This document shows positions 36,115-45,800 of a stretch of 64,000 nt of DNA, one piece after another (the stretch's first letter is position 1; every line of letters begins with the position of its first letter). The stretch comes from Actinomadura oligospora ATCC 43269. Lineage in GTDB: Bacteria > Actinomycetota > Actinomycetes > Streptosporangiales > Streptosporangiaceae. The notes beneath the pieces are model-generated. The model worked only from the letters and a program-made list of their open reading frames with translations, searched no databases and had not been told where the DNA came from. Made by a program: the position numbers and the translations under genes. Where the stretch lies: assembly GCF_000518265.1 (NCBI RefSeq), contig NZ_JADG01000003.1, positions 124,001 to 188,000 of the forward strand, in the 5' to 3' direction.

Positions 36115-37959
36115 TCAAGCCGTGAGGGCGGCGTTCACGCGTTGGATCGCGGCGGCGCGCAGCTGGGACGTCTCCTCGGCCAGCACCCGCTCCCTGGCCA
36201 CCGCGCGCATGAGGGGATGGAAGCGGCTCCGGTCGGGCCGCTCCGGGACGGCCTCCAGAAGATGGGCTTCGACGAGCTCGTCCACGTGCTCCTGTGTCTC
36301 GGCCAGAGGACGGTCCAGGAGGACCGAGGCCGTCCAGAGGGAGAAGGACGGCGCGCTCAGCAGTGACAGGAGGCGCAGGGAGCGGCGCAGGTCGCCCCTG
36401 GGCAGCCGGTGGCCGAGCGCGAGCACGGCCCGGACGTCCAGGTCGGCGACGCACAGCTCGTCCAGGATCCGGTGCGGGTCGGCCAGGCGGTCGGCCAGCC
36501 GCGACAGCGGACGGTGCGGGTGGCCGACCAGGCGGGCGCCGCAGGCGCGGACCGCCAGGGGGAGGAAGCCGCAGCGTTCCGCGATGAGCGCCAGCGCGCC
36601 GGGTTCGGCGGCGGCGCGGCAGGGACCCGCGTGGCGGGCGAGCAGCGCGGCGGCCTCGGCGGGTTCGAAGGGCTCCAGGGGGATGCGGGCGGCGCCCTCC
36701 AGCGCGGCCAGCCGGGTCCGCCCGGTCACGAGGACGCCGCAGCCGGAGGCGCCGGGCAGCAGGGGGCGGACCTGCCGTTCGCCGGACGCGTCGTCCAGCA
36801 CGATGAGGACCCGGCGTCCGGCCAGGCGATCGCGGTAGAGCCGGGTGAGCGCCTCGGTGTCGCGCGGGAGGTCCCCCTCCCCGTCCTGCTCCGCGTCCTG
36901 CCCGCCGAGGGCGTTCAGCAGGTGGGCGAGGGCCTCGCCGGGGAGGAGGGGACGGCGGGTGCCGCCCCGGAGGTCGACGTGGATCCGCCCGTCCGGGTAG
37001 GCGTCGCCGACCTCGTGCGCGACGCGCAGCGCCAGCGCCGTCTTGCCCACGCCGCCCATGCCGGTGATCGCGCACACCCGGGGCGCGGCCGCCTCGCCGA
37101 GGTAGGCCCGGGCGAGGACCAGCGCGGTCTCCCGGCCGGTGAAGTCGGCGGGCGGCGGCGGCAGGCGCGCGGGGACGGGCGCCGGCGCGGGCGTCCGCAG
37201 CGAGACGCTCGCCTCCGGGGCAAGGAACGCGCGCCTGTCGGCCAGGATCGCCTGGTGGAGTTCCTGGAGCTCGGCCGACGGGTCGATGCCCAGTTCCTCG
37301 GCCAGGACGCGCCGGTGCTCGTGGAAGGCGGCGAGCGCGTCGGCGTGGCGTCCGCACCGGTAGAGCGCGACCATCAGCTGCGCGCGCGGCCGTTCCCGCA
37401 TGGGATGGGCGGTGACCAGGGCGGTGAGTTCGGGGACGAGGCCCGCGTGGCGGCCCAGGGCCAGGTCGGCCTCGATCCGGTCCTCCAGGACGGCCAGCCG
37501 GGCCTCCTCGAGCCGCGGGCGTTCCAGGTCGGCGAGGGCCTCGGTGACGCCCGCCAGCGCCTCGCCCCGCCACAGCGCCAGCGCGTCCGACAGCGCCCGC
37601 GCCGCCGCGTCGACGCGGTGTTCGGCGAGGGCGGCGCGGCCTCCGGCGGCGAGCCGTTCGAACCCGGTCAGGTCCAGGTCGTCGCGTTCGATGCGCAGCC
37701 GGTACCCGGGCCGGTGCCGGTCGACCACCGCGTCGTCGCCGAGAAGGCCGCGCAGCCGGGAGGCGTAGGTCTGGATCTGGGCCTGCGCGGTCGCCGGGGG
37801 CGCGTCCTCCCAGAGCATCTCGACCAGCGTCCGGTCCGACACCACCCGTCCGTGCGCGAGCGCCAGGGAGGCGAGGAACGTCCGCAGCTTGGACCCGCGC
37901 AGTTCGACCCTGTCGACGTCGTTCCACAGCTCGACCGGACCGAGGACCCGGACCCGCAT
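36115..37959 (-). CDS. SARP-type transcriptional activator with NB-ARC ATPase (AfsR-like)
   Basis: A 614-residue regulator. An OmpR-type winged helix comes first (RVLGPVELWNDVDRVELRGSK and RVVSDRTLVEMLW, residues 1-95). A bacterial transcriptional activation domain follows (about 95-245, with RPRLEEARLAVLEDRIEADL and GRHADALAAFHEHRRVLAEELG). The NB-ARC ATPase has Walker A ITGMGGVGKTALAL and Walker B RVLIVLDDAS. It lacks the C-terminal TPR array of AfsR. SARPs activate secondary-metabolite genes from direct-repeat sites, so this is the probable pathway-specific activator of the NRPS cluster. It is divergent from a second regulator across a 291-bp gap. A GGGCCC-N4-GGGCCC hairpin (36095-36110) follows its stop. 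Confidence 0.9.
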   Translation of the reverse strand: MRVRVLGPVELWNDVDRVELRGSKLRTFLASLALAHGRVVSDRTLVEMLWEDAPPATAQAQIQTYASRLRGLLGDDAVVDRHRPGYRLRIERDDLDLTGFERLAAGGRAALAEHRVDAAARALSDALALWRGEALAGVTEALADLERPRLEEARLAVLEDRIEADLALGRHAGLVPELTALVTAHPMRERPRAQLMVALYRCGRHADALAAFHEHRRVLAEELGIDPSAELQELHQAILADRRAFLAPEASVSLRTPAPAPVPARLPPPPADFTGRETALVLARAYLGEAAAPRVCAITGMGGVGKTALALRVAHEVGDAYPDGRIHVDLRGGTRRPLLPGEALAHLLNALGGQDAEQDGEGDLPRDTEALTRLYRDRLAGRRVLIVLDDASGERQVRPLLPGASGCGVLVTGRTRLAALEGAARIPLEPFEPAEAAALLARHAGPCRAAAEPGALALIAERCGFLPLAVRACGARLVGHPHRPLSRLADRLADPHRILDELCVADLDVRAVLALGHRLPRGDLRRSLRLLSLLSAPSFSLWTASVLLDRPLAETQEHVDELVEAHLLEAVPERPDRSRFHPLMRAVARERVLAEETSQLRAAAIQRVNAALTA

Positions 37960-38250
37960 CGATACCCCCTTCGGCGTCGCGATCCGTGACGGAGGGTGAG
38001 CGGAGAGCGCGGTCCGTCGCGTCGGGGTGGGTGGGCCGGACCGCTTCCGTGGAGCTCCCGCCGGAGCCCTCCAGGGACACAGCGTGCGGGACGTTCCGCG
38101 AGGTCGTCACTGTGCGCGACTGGCAGCTTCATGCCGTGGCAGGGTCTGTCCACCTGTGGTCAGCGAATCGCCGGTGACTTCGCCCACGTCGAAGTCCGAT
38201 GCACAATCCGGAACGGGACATGATCAAGATCAGGACCGAGGGGGATGGGG

Positions 38251-39243
38251 ATGCTCCGAGGGCTCGGACTGGGATCCGACGCCGAGGCGCTGTACCGATC
38301 GATGATCAGGAATCCGCGTGGCTCCACCGCCGAGCTGGCGCGGCGGCTCGCGTGGACCGAGGCCCGGGTGCGCGAGGCCCGCGGCCAGCTCGTCACGCTC
38401 GCGCTGGTGCGCCACTCCTGGGAGGAACCGGGAGAGTACCGCGTGGTCAGTCCCGAGGTCGGCCTGGAGACGCTGCTGACCCGCCAGGAGGCGGAGGTGC
38501 GCGAGTACCAGCGGCGCATCGCCGCCAGCCGCGCCGCGGTCGCCAGCCTGCTCGACGAGTACGGCGAGCTGCGCTGCGGCGGCGACGGCCTCGACGCCGA
38601 GCGGCTGGTCGGGATCGACGCCATCCGGTCGCGCATCGAGGAGCTCGCGCACCGCTGCGAGTCGGAGGTCCTGGGGTTCGCGGACGGGGGTCCGCAGACC
38701 GCCGACAACATGTCGGCCAGCTGGCCGCTCGACCGGGCGATCCTCGCGCGCGGCCTGCGGATGCGCACGGTCTACCTCGACAGCATCGCCGGCAGCCCGC
38801 CGAGCGCGGCCTACGCGCGCAGGCTCATCGGCGCGGGGGCCGAGGTGCGGACGGTGGCCGCGCTGCCGCTGCGCATGGCGCTGTACGACCGGAGCACCGC
38901 GCTGGTGCCGGTCGATCCCGAGGACAGCGGCGCGGGCGCGATCCTGCTCCGGGGGACCGGGCTGCTCACCGCGCTGTACGCCCTTTTCGAGCAGGTGTGG
39001 GAGGGGGCCTCCCTGTTCGGCGGGGAACCCTGCCGCGACGCCGACGGGCTGCTGGCGCAGGAGCGCGAGGTGCTGCGGCTGCTCGCCCAGGGCCACACCG
39101 ACGAGGCCGTCGCGCGCAGGCTCGGGGTCTCGGTGCGCACGGGACGCCGCATCACGGCGGGGGTGATGCGGCGGCTCGACGCGCGCAGCCGCTTCGAGGC
39201 CGGGGTGAAGGCCGTGGAGAGGGGCTGGCTGAAGGCCCTCTGA
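38251..39243 (+). CDS. TrmB/LuxR-type helix-turn-helix regulator
   Basis: A 330-residue protein with two DNA-binding motifs. The N-terminal winged helix is of the TrmB/MarR kind (MIRNPRGSTAELARRLAWTEARVREA). A phospholipase-D-like central fold follows (ESEVLGFADGG, ARGLRMRTVYLD). The C-terminal LuxR helix-turn-helix (AQEREVLRLLAQGHTDEAVARRLGVSVRTGRRITAGVMRRL) is clear. This TrmB-like plus LuxR layout is common next to actinobacterial peptide clusters. The ATG at 38251 is preferred over the one two codons upstream because GAGGGGG sits 5 nt before it. It is divergent from the SARP gene and precedes the biosynthetic genes, so it is probably a cluster regulator. The 291-bp region 37960-38250 holds TGATC-AA-GATCA (38221-38232) as a possible operator. 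Confidence 0.85.
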   Translation: MLRGLGLGSDAEALYRSMIRNPRGSTAELARRLAWTEARVREARGQLVTLALVRHSWEEPGEYRVVSPEVGLETLLTRQEAEVREYQRRIAASRAAVASLLDEYGELRCGGDGLDAERLVGIDAIRSRIEELAHRCESEVLGFADGGPQTADNMSASWPLDRAILARGLRMRTVYLDSIAGSPPSAAYARRLIGAGAEVRTVAALPLRMALYDRSTALVPVDPEDSGAGAILLRGTGLLTALYALFEQVWEGASLFGGEPCRDADGLLAQEREVLRLLAQGHTDEAVARRLGVSVRTGRRITAGVMRRLDARSRFEAGVKAVERGWLKAL

Positions 39244-39337
39244 CCGGTCCCGGCGCCGCCGCCCGGGGGGAGAGGCGGTCGTACCGGGTTGCGGTGTGCC
39301 GGGGCGAGGCGGGGCGGCGTCCGGGCGGGCGGGGGCT

Positions 39338-39351
39338 GGCAGCATGCTGCC
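39338..39351. promoter_or_regulatory. Perfect 14-bp palindrome in the promoter region of the biosynthetic genes
   Basis: GGCAGCATGCTGCC is an exact palindrome 140 bp before the FAAL-like gene, in the 247-bp gap after the regulator. It is a candidate operator for a dimeric regulator such as the adjacent TrmB/LuxR protein. Confidence 0.4.
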
Positions 39352-39362
39352 GCCGCAGGGTC

Positions 39363-39479
39363 ATGCACGGCGGCCGGGCACGATTCCGTCCGGTCTTCGT
39401 CAACAATCGCGGGGGATCCACGGAAATCGACATCAGGGACATAGTGGACATCATCACAACGGCCGATCAGACGGGGTGA
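39363..39479 (+). CDS. Doubtful 38-residue ORF before the FAAL-like gene
   Basis: This frame runs from ATG 39363 to TGA 39479, 11 bp before the FAAL-like start. The predicted peptide is basic at the N-terminus (MHGGRARFRPVFVNN) and rich in Ile/Asp at the C-terminus (IDIRDIVDIITTADQTG). The ribosome binding site is poor (AGGG only 2 nt from ATG), and codon use is lower in G/C than its neighbours. It may be a leader or just promoter DNA. GACAT occurs three times at 9-bp spacing (39429, 39438, 39447). Confidence 0.15.
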   Translation: MHGGRARFRPVFVNNRGGSTEIDIRDIVDIITTADQTG

Positions 39480-39490
39480 GGCAGTCGAGC

Positions 39491-41326
39491 ATGGACACGA
39501 GGAATGGGGACGTGAGTCCGATCGCGAGCCTGGCGGAACGGGTCGGCGAACACGCGGGCAAGGCGCCGTCGCGCATCGCGGTCGTGGACGTGGAGGGACC
39601 GGGCAGGGGCGACCCCGCCGGGCTCACCTACGCCGAGCTGGACGCCGCCGGGCGCGTCCGGGCCGCCTGGCTGAGCGGCCACTGCTCACCCGGGGACCGG
39701 GTGCTGCTCCTCTACTCGACCGGCACCGAGATGCTGAAGAGCCTGCTCGGCTGCCTGCGCGCGGGCGTGATCGCGGTGGTCGCGCCGGTGCCCGGCCCGG
39801 CCCGGCACCTGTCGAGCGCCACCGGCATGGCGCTGGACGCCGAGCCGCGCGTGGTCCTCACCGACGCCGCCGACCTCGTCGCGGTCTCGGACTGGGCGGC
39901 GCAGGACGGCCTGCCCCGGATGACACTGCTGATGACCGGCGGCCCGGGCGACCACAGGGCGCTGGTGGAGTCCGGGACCGTCCAGGCGGAGTTCGAGAAC
40001 GGCGTCACGGAGTTCGGGGACGGCGTGGCGGGGCTCGGATCCGTCCCGCAGGATGCGGTCGCGCTCCAGTGGTACGTTCCACGGCCCGGCGCCGGGCCGG
40101 AGCGCGTCTCCTGCACCCATGCCGAGATGGCGCGCAGGCTCGACGACACGGCGAGGGCCATGGAGCTGACCGCGGGGGTTCGCTCCGGCGCCTGGCTGCC
40201 GATGTGGTCCGGGGGGACCGCCATGAGGCAGGTGCTGGCCACGCTCTACGCGGGCGGCACGGCGATCACGGTCTCGCCGGACGAGCCGATGCCGCCGCGC
40301 CACTGGCTGGAACTCATCGACCGGCATCGCGTCGAGGTGAGCGGGGCGCCCGCGCGTTTCTACGACGAGTGCGTGCGCGGCGTGCCCGACGAGTGGATCG
40401 ACCGGCTCGACCTCTCGTGCTGGCGGCTGGCCCTGATCGAGGCGGGCCAGGCCGCCGAGGGCGCTCCTGCGCGGTTCGCCGCCCGGTTCGCGCGTGCCGG
40501 TTTCCGGCCCGGGGCGTTCGCGGTCGGCTACTCGCCCGCGCCGTGGGTGTCGCTGGTGTCGACGTCCCCGGCGCTCGTCCAGGCCGAGGTCCGGACGCTG
40601 GAGCACGGGGTGCTGAGGCCGCTGCGCTCCGGCACGCTCGGCGCCACCGGCCCCACCACGGGGTCTGCCGACGCCGACGCCGTGTCTCTCGTCGGCCTTG
40701 AGATCCCGCCGGGCCTGACGCTGGACGTCGTCGATCCGCGCACAGGGGAGACGCTCGCGGACCTGCGCGTCGGCGAGATCGAGATACCGAGCAGGGACGG
40801 ACTCGGACGAGAGCGCACCGGCGACCTCGGCGTCCGCCACGCCGGGCGGGTCCACCTGGTCGGCCGGAGCCACGAGACCCTCTCCGCGTACGGCCGCACC
40901 CTGTATCCGGGGATCGTCGAACGCCGGGTGCGGGGCCTGCACCGCGCGTTCGAGGGCATGGCGGGCGGCGTCTTCACCGTCCCGGCGCCGCACGGACGGC
41001 TCGTCGTCGTGCACGAGTTCCGGCAGGGCGGCGACGAGGAGTTCTGCCTGCCCGCGCTCACCCGGACGATCCGGGACGCCCTCGCGCACCGCCTCGGAGC
41101 GCAGGCGGGCAACGTCGTGCTCCTGCGCGCGGGTGACGTGCCGCGCACGCTGGACGGCGGGGTCGACCGCGCTCTGCTGCGCGACCTGTTCATGGCCGAC
41201 GCGCTGGCGCCGCTCCACGAGGAACTCGACCCGGAGGTCCGGCGGCGCTACCGCCGTGAGCTCCCGGCCCGGCCCGTCCGGCTGCACCGGTCCCGCGCCC
41301 GCCGGACCGCCAGATCCGTGAGGTAG
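39491..41326 (+). CDS. Fatty-acyl-AMP-ligase-like protein with lost adenylation motifs
   Basis: A 611-residue protein with overall FAAL (acyl-AMP ligase) colinearity: [93 protein letters not shown]. The ATP P-loop, normally LQYTSGSTGxPKGV, reads LQWYVPRPGAGPERVSCTHAE, without the Ser/Thr loop or the Lys. The A10 motif, normally PKTxSGKxxR, reads PRTLDGGVDR, with no catalytic Lys. The A5 region is also altered. It is therefore probably unable to form acyl-adenylates. It heads the biosynthetic genes, 114 bp before the sbnA-like gene. The ATG at 39491 follows TGAGG. Confidence 0.82.
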   Translation: MDTRNGDVSPIASLAERVGEHAGKAPSRIAVVDVEGPGRGDPAGLTYAELDAAGRVRAAWLSGHCSPGDRVLLLYSTGTEMLKSLLGCLRAGVIAVVAPVPGPARHLSSATGMALDAEPRVVLTDAADLVAVSDWAAQDGLPRMTLLMTGGPGDHRALVESGTVQAEFENGVTEFGDGVAGLGSVPQDAVALQWYVPRPGAGPERVSCTHAEMARRLDDTARAMELTAGVRSGAWLPMWSGGTAMRQVLATLYAGGTAITVSPDEPMPPRHWLELIDRHRVEVSGAPARFYDECVRGVPDEWIDRLDLSCWRLALIEAGQAAEGAPARFAARFARAGFRPGAFAVGYSPAPWVSLVSTSPALVQAEVRTLEHGVLRPLRSGTLGATGPTTGSADADAVSLVGLEIPPGLTLDVVDPRTGETLADLRVGEIEIPSRDGLGRERTGDLGVRHAGRVHLVGRSHETLSAYGRTLYPGIVERRVRGLHRAFEGMAGGVFTVPAPHGRLVVVHEFRQGGDEEFCLPALTRTIRDALAHRLGAQAGNVVLLRAGDVPRTLDGGVDRALLRDLFMADALAPLHEELDPEVRRRYRRELPARPVRLHRSRARRTARSVR

Positions 41327-41439
41327 CGGCGATATAGGCCAAATATTGGCGTCCCCGTGACAGTGGAGAAGTCCTGGGCCGGGGGCGGCCCGGGACCGCA
41401 CTCCTGAAACGAAAGCGCACTCGGGAAAAAGGGGAAGCC

Positions 41440-42474
41440 GTGCCCGGAAAGCTCGCGCGAGGTGTGCTCGAGAGCATCGGCGACACGCCTCTCGTGGAGC
41501 TGGAGAGAATCCTCGCGGGATCGTCCCTGCGCGTGTTCGGGAAGATGGAGCGGTTCAACCCGGGCGGGAGCGTCAAGGACCGGACCGCGCTCGAGATGCT
41601 CCGCGACGGGATCCGCTCCGGTGAGCTCGAGCCGGGCCGGTCGGTCGTGGTGGAGTCCACGTCCGGCAACCTCGGCGTGGGGCTGGCGCAGGTCTGCCTC
41701 TACTACGGGCTGCGCCTGGTCTGCGTGGTGGACGCCCGGACGACGTCCCGCAACCTGGCGGCGCTGCGGGCGCTCGGCGCCGAGGTGGAGGTCGTGACCC
41801 GGCCCGACCCCGAGACCGGCGAGTTCCTGCCGGTGCGGCTGCGCCGCGTCCGGGAGCTGGCCGCGACGCTGCCGCACGCCTACTGGCCGAATCAGTACGC
41901 CAACCCGCTGAACCCGCGCGCCCACATCCGGACCATGGACGAGATCGGCCAGGCCCTGGACGGCCGGGTCGACTACCTCTTCTGCCCGGTCAGCACCTTC
42001 GGGACCCTGCGCGGCTGCGCCGACTACGTGCGCGAGCGCGGGCTGGCCACCAAGATCGTCGCGGTGGACGCCGTGGGCAGCGCCATCTTCGGCGACCCGC
42101 CCGCGCCCCGCCTCATCCCGGGGCACGGCGCCTCGGTCCGCCCGGCCCTGGCCGACACCGGCGCGGCCGACGAGGTCGTGCACGTGACCGACCTGGAGTG
42201 CGTGGCCGCCTGCCGCCGCCTGGTGCGCCGCGAGGCGGTGCTGGCCGGCGGGTCGTCCGGCGCGGCCGTCGCCGCCCTGGAGAAGCTCGCGGACGGCCTG
42301 CCCCGCGGCTCCCACTGCGTTCTGATCTTCCCGGACGGCGGCGACCGTTATCTCGACACCATCTATTCCGACGACTGGGTGTTCGAGCATTTCGGCGAGG
42401 TCTCGCATCTGTGGAAGGAACCCGGGGACGGCGCCGCGGAAAGGGCGGCGGGCGGCTCCGGGCCCGGCATCTGA
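41440..42474 (+). CDS. sbnA: SbnA-like PLP enzyme of 2,3-diaminopropionate biosynthesis
   Basis: A 344-residue fold-type II PLP enzyme related to cysteine synthase. The PLP Lys lies in NPGGSVKDRTA and the cofactor phosphate/substrate loop in ESTSGNLG. SbnA-specific segments are present: AYWPNQYANPLNPRAH, PVSTFGTLRG, IVAVDAVGSAIFGDPP and FPDGGDRYLDTIYSDDW. SbnA joins O-phosphoserine and glutamate to give N-(1-amino-1-carboxy-2-ethyl)-glutamate. SbnB then oxidises this to release 2,3-diaminopropionate. No SbnB homologue is in the window, so it is either downstream or elsewhere. The GTG at 41440 follows AAGGGGAAG. It is directly upstream of mbtH and the NRPS genes, so diaminopropionate is a likely building block. 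Confidence 0.88.
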   Translation: MPGKLARGVLESIGDTPLVELERILAGSSLRVFGKMERFNPGGSVKDRTALEMLRDGIRSGELEPGRSVVVESTSGNLGVGLAQVCLYYGLRLVCVVDARTTSRNLAALRALGAEVEVVTRPDPETGEFLPVRLRRVRELAATLPHAYWPNQYANPLNPRAHIRTMDEIGQALDGRVDYLFCPVSTFGTLRGCADYVRERGLATKIVAVDAVGSAIFGDPPAPRLIPGHGASVRPALADTGAADEVVHVTDLECVAACRRLVRREAVLAGGSSGAAVAALEKLADGLPRGSHCVLIFPDGGDRYLDTIYSDDWVFEHFGEVSHLWKEPGDGAAERAAGGSGPGI

Positions 42475-42534
42475 ATCCATTGAGTCCATCGAGTTGGCAC
42501 ATCCGTGAATCCGTGAATTCGGAAGGACGTCCCC

Positions 42535-42753
42535 ATGGCCGAAGAGCAGACCGACGCGCGCCCGTACCGCGTCGTCCTCAACGACGAGGAGCAGTACTCG
42601 ATCTGGTGGGCCGACCGCGACCTGCCCGCGGGCTGGCGCGCCGAGGGCACCGAGGGCACCCGTGAGGAGTGCCTGGAGCACATCGGCGCCGTCTGGACCG
42701 ACATGCGCCCGCTGAGCCTGCGCCGCCGCATGGAGCAGGGGGCCGCGGGCTGA
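42535..42753 (+). CDS. MbtH-like protein
   Basis: A 72-residue MbtH-family chaperone of NRPS adenylation domains. The signature is intact: YRVVLNDEEQYSIWWADRDLPAGWRAEGTEGTREECLEHIGAVWTDMRPLSLRRRM spans residues 11-66, with the invariant Trp pair in SIWWADR and the W in PAGW and VWTDMRP. MbtH proteins bind the adenylation domain and are often needed for its solubility and activity. The ATG at 42535 follows GGAAGGA. It sits between the sbnA-like gene and the first NRPS gene. The 120-bp gap to the NRPS contains a short CCGCCTGCCCG/CTTCCGCCTG tandem repeat. Confidence 0.96.
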   Translation: MAEEQTDARPYRVVLNDEEQYSIWWADRDLPAGWRAEGTEGTREECLEHIGAVWTDMRPLSLRRRMEQGAAG

Positions 42754-42873
42754 CGTCCGGCCCTCCGCCCGTTCCCCTTTCCCCGCACGCCCCGTCCCTT
42801 CGGCGCCCGACCGCCGGGCGTCCGTTCCGTCCTGCCCGCTTTCCGCCTGCCCGCCTTCCGCCTGGGAGTCTCA

Positions 42874-45800
42874 ATGTCCTTCGTGCCGGGCCCGCCCGGG
42901 GAGACCGCCACCGTTCCCGCCCTCATCGCCCGCAGGGCGGCCGAGTCGCCCGGCGCGGTCGCCGTCGTGGACGGGGCGGGCGAGCTGACCTACGCCGAGC
43001 TCGACGCGCGGGCCGACGGGCTCGCGCACCGCCTGCGCGGGCTTGGGGCGGGACGGGGCGCGCGGGTGGGCGTGTGCCTGCCCCGCGGCGCCGATCTGGT
43101 CGTCGCGCTGCTCGGCGTGTGGCGGTCGGGGGCGGCGTACGTGCCCCTCGACCCCGGCCATCCGCGGAGCAGGCTCGCGTGGATGATCCGCGACACCGGC
43201 GCCGACCTGGTGCTCACCGACGCCACCGGGGGCGCGGGTGCGGAGGCCGCACGGGAGGCGGGCGCCCGCGCTGTCGTCATGAGCGATGCCGAGGCGGCCG
43301 TCCCGGACGGGGCGACGCTCGAGCCGGTGACCGGGCCCGACATCGCGTATGTGCTCTACACGTCCGGTTCGACCGGCGAGCCCAAGGGCGTGGTGATCGA
43401 CCATGCCGGGTTCGCGGGCGCGGTCGGCTGGCTGGCGCGCGCGCACGCGTTCTCGCCCGGCGACCGCCTCCTGCACAAGACGGCCATGACGTTCGACGCC
43501 GCCCAGCTCGAGGTGTTCGCGCCGCTGGTCGGCGGGGGAACGCTGGTGGCGGCGCCGGACGGGGCCGAGCGCGACCCGGCCGCGCTGCTTCGCGCGATCG
43601 CCGCGCACCGGATCACGATCGTCCAGCTGGTGCCGTCCCTGCTGCGCGCGCTGGTGGACGAGCCGGGCTGGGACGGCTGTGCGGACCTCCGGCTTGTCCT
43701 GTCGGGCGGCGAGCAGTTGCACGCGGAGCTGGCCCGGCGGCTGCGCGACCGGGTGCCGGTCGAGGTCGTCAACACCTACGGGCCGAGCGAATGTTCGGTG
43801 GACGTGACCGCACACCGCTTCGACCCGGCCCAGGTGTCGGGGCCGGTCGCGATCGGCAGGCCCATGCCGGGCATGAGAGTGATCGTGCTGGACGGGGCGG
43901 GCCGTCCGGTGCCGCCGGGCGCGCGCGGTGAGCTGCACATCGGCGGGATCGGCGTGGGCCCCGGCTATCTGAACCGTCCGGACCTGACCGCCGAGCGGTA
44001 CGTGCCCGACCCGTTCGGCCCGCCGGGCTCGCGGCTGTTCCGCACCGGCGACCAGGTCTTCTGGCGCGACGACGGCACGCTGGAGTTCGTCGGCCGCCTC
44101 GACCACCAGGTCAAGGTGAACGGCGTCCGCATCGAACCCGGCGAGGTGGAGGCGGCGCTGACGGCCCATCCCCGGGTCGCGCAGGCCGTGGTCGCCCCGT
44201 ACGAGACCGAGGGGCTCGGCCTCCGCCTGGCCGCCTACGTCCGCCTGACCGCCGACGCCGACTTCGGCCCCGCTGAGCTCGCCGGCGACCTGCGCGACTT
44301 CCTCGGCGAACGGCTGCCGGGCACGCACGTTCCGTCGGCGTTCGTCGAGATCGAGTCCTTCCCGCTCAACTCCAGCGGCAAGGTCGACCGCGCGGCGCTG
44401 CCCGACCCGGCGAAGGCGGGCGACCTGCCCTGGGCGCCCGACTCGCCGCCACGGACACCGGAGGAACGGCTGGTCGCCGACCTCTGGGAGGAGCTGCTCA
44501 AGGTCGAGGGCGTGCGCGCCCGGGATGACTTCTTCCGGCTCGGCGGCACGTCGCTCCAGCTCACCCGGCTGGCCAACCGGCTGCGGACGGCCTCGGGCCG
44601 GGACATCCACCTGCCCGGGCTGCTGGCCGCCGCGACCGTCGAGGAGCAGGCCCGCCTGATCGCCCCGCCCTCCGGCGAGAACCCCGAAGAGTCCGGCGAC
44701 GGGGACGTCGGCGTGGTGCGCGTGCCCGGGGAGAACGGGTTTCCCCTGTCGTTCGGCCAGCGCCGCCTGTGGGTGCTGGACCGGATGAGTCCCGGCGGCT
44801 CCGAATGGGTGTCGCCGCTCCTCGTCCGCGTCCCCGACGGGATCCCGGCAGACGCGGTGCGCCGGGCGCTGGACGCGCTGGTGGCCCGGCACGAGACGCT
44901 GCGCACCCGGTACGACGTGGTGGACGGTGAGCCCGTCCAGCTCATCGACCCTCCGGGCCCCGCCGAGTTCCGCACGGTGGAGGTCGCGCGCGGGGGTCTC
45001 GCGGCCCTGCTCGACGAGGAGTTCGGCCGGGGCTTCGACCTGCGGGACGGCCCGGTCATGCGCGCCGCGCTCGCCGTCCTCCCCGGCGAGCGGGTCCTGG
45101 TCGTGACGATGCACCACATCTGCTGCGACGGGTGGTCGGCCGCCATCCTGGAGCGCGAGTTGCGGGTGCTGCTCGGCGAGGGGCCGGGCGTCCTGCCGGA
45201 GCTGCCGGTGCGGTACGCCGACCACGCCGTCTGGCAGCGCGGACGGCTGACCGAGGACGCGATCGAGGCCGAGCTCGGCCACTGGCGCCGCGTCCTCGCC
45301 GGGTCGTCCCCGCTGTCGCCGCGCCCCGACCGCGCCCGGCCGCCCGTGCGGGACCCGCGCGGCGCCCTCGTGCCGTTCACCGTTCCCCGGGCCGTCGTCG
45401 AGGAACTCACCCGCGTCGGACGGCGGAACGACGCGACCCCGTTCATGACGCTGCTCACCGCGTTCGGCGTGCTGCTGGCCCGCCACACCGGCGAGTGGGA
45501 CGTGCCGGTCGGGACGCCGGTCGCCGGACGGCACCGTCCCGAGGTCGAGGGCGTCGTCGGGTTCTTCCTGAACAGCCTGGTCGTGCGCTGCGCCCTCGGC
45601 CCGGAGGCGACCTTCGAGGAGGCGCTGCGACGCGTCCGGGACGCCTGCCGCGACGCCTTCGCCCACCAGGAGCTGCCGTTCGAGCGGCTCGTGGAGGACC
45701 TGGCCCCCGACCGCGACCTGTCCCGCACCCCGCTCTACCAGGCGGCCTTCGACCTGCACGACGACGAGCTCACCGCCTCGGCCGGCGGGGACGACCTGGA

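Noticed and set aside
35033..38110. 1,025-codon minus-strand frame covering the SARP and dehydrogenase genes
   Set aside because: It is an alternative frame over two well-supported genes and contains only Arg/Pro/Gly-rich low-complexity sequence.
42754..42873. Possible small gene between mbtH and the first NRPS
   Set aside because: Only a short C-rich tandem repeat is seen. No start with a ribosome binding site other than the NRPS start at 42874.
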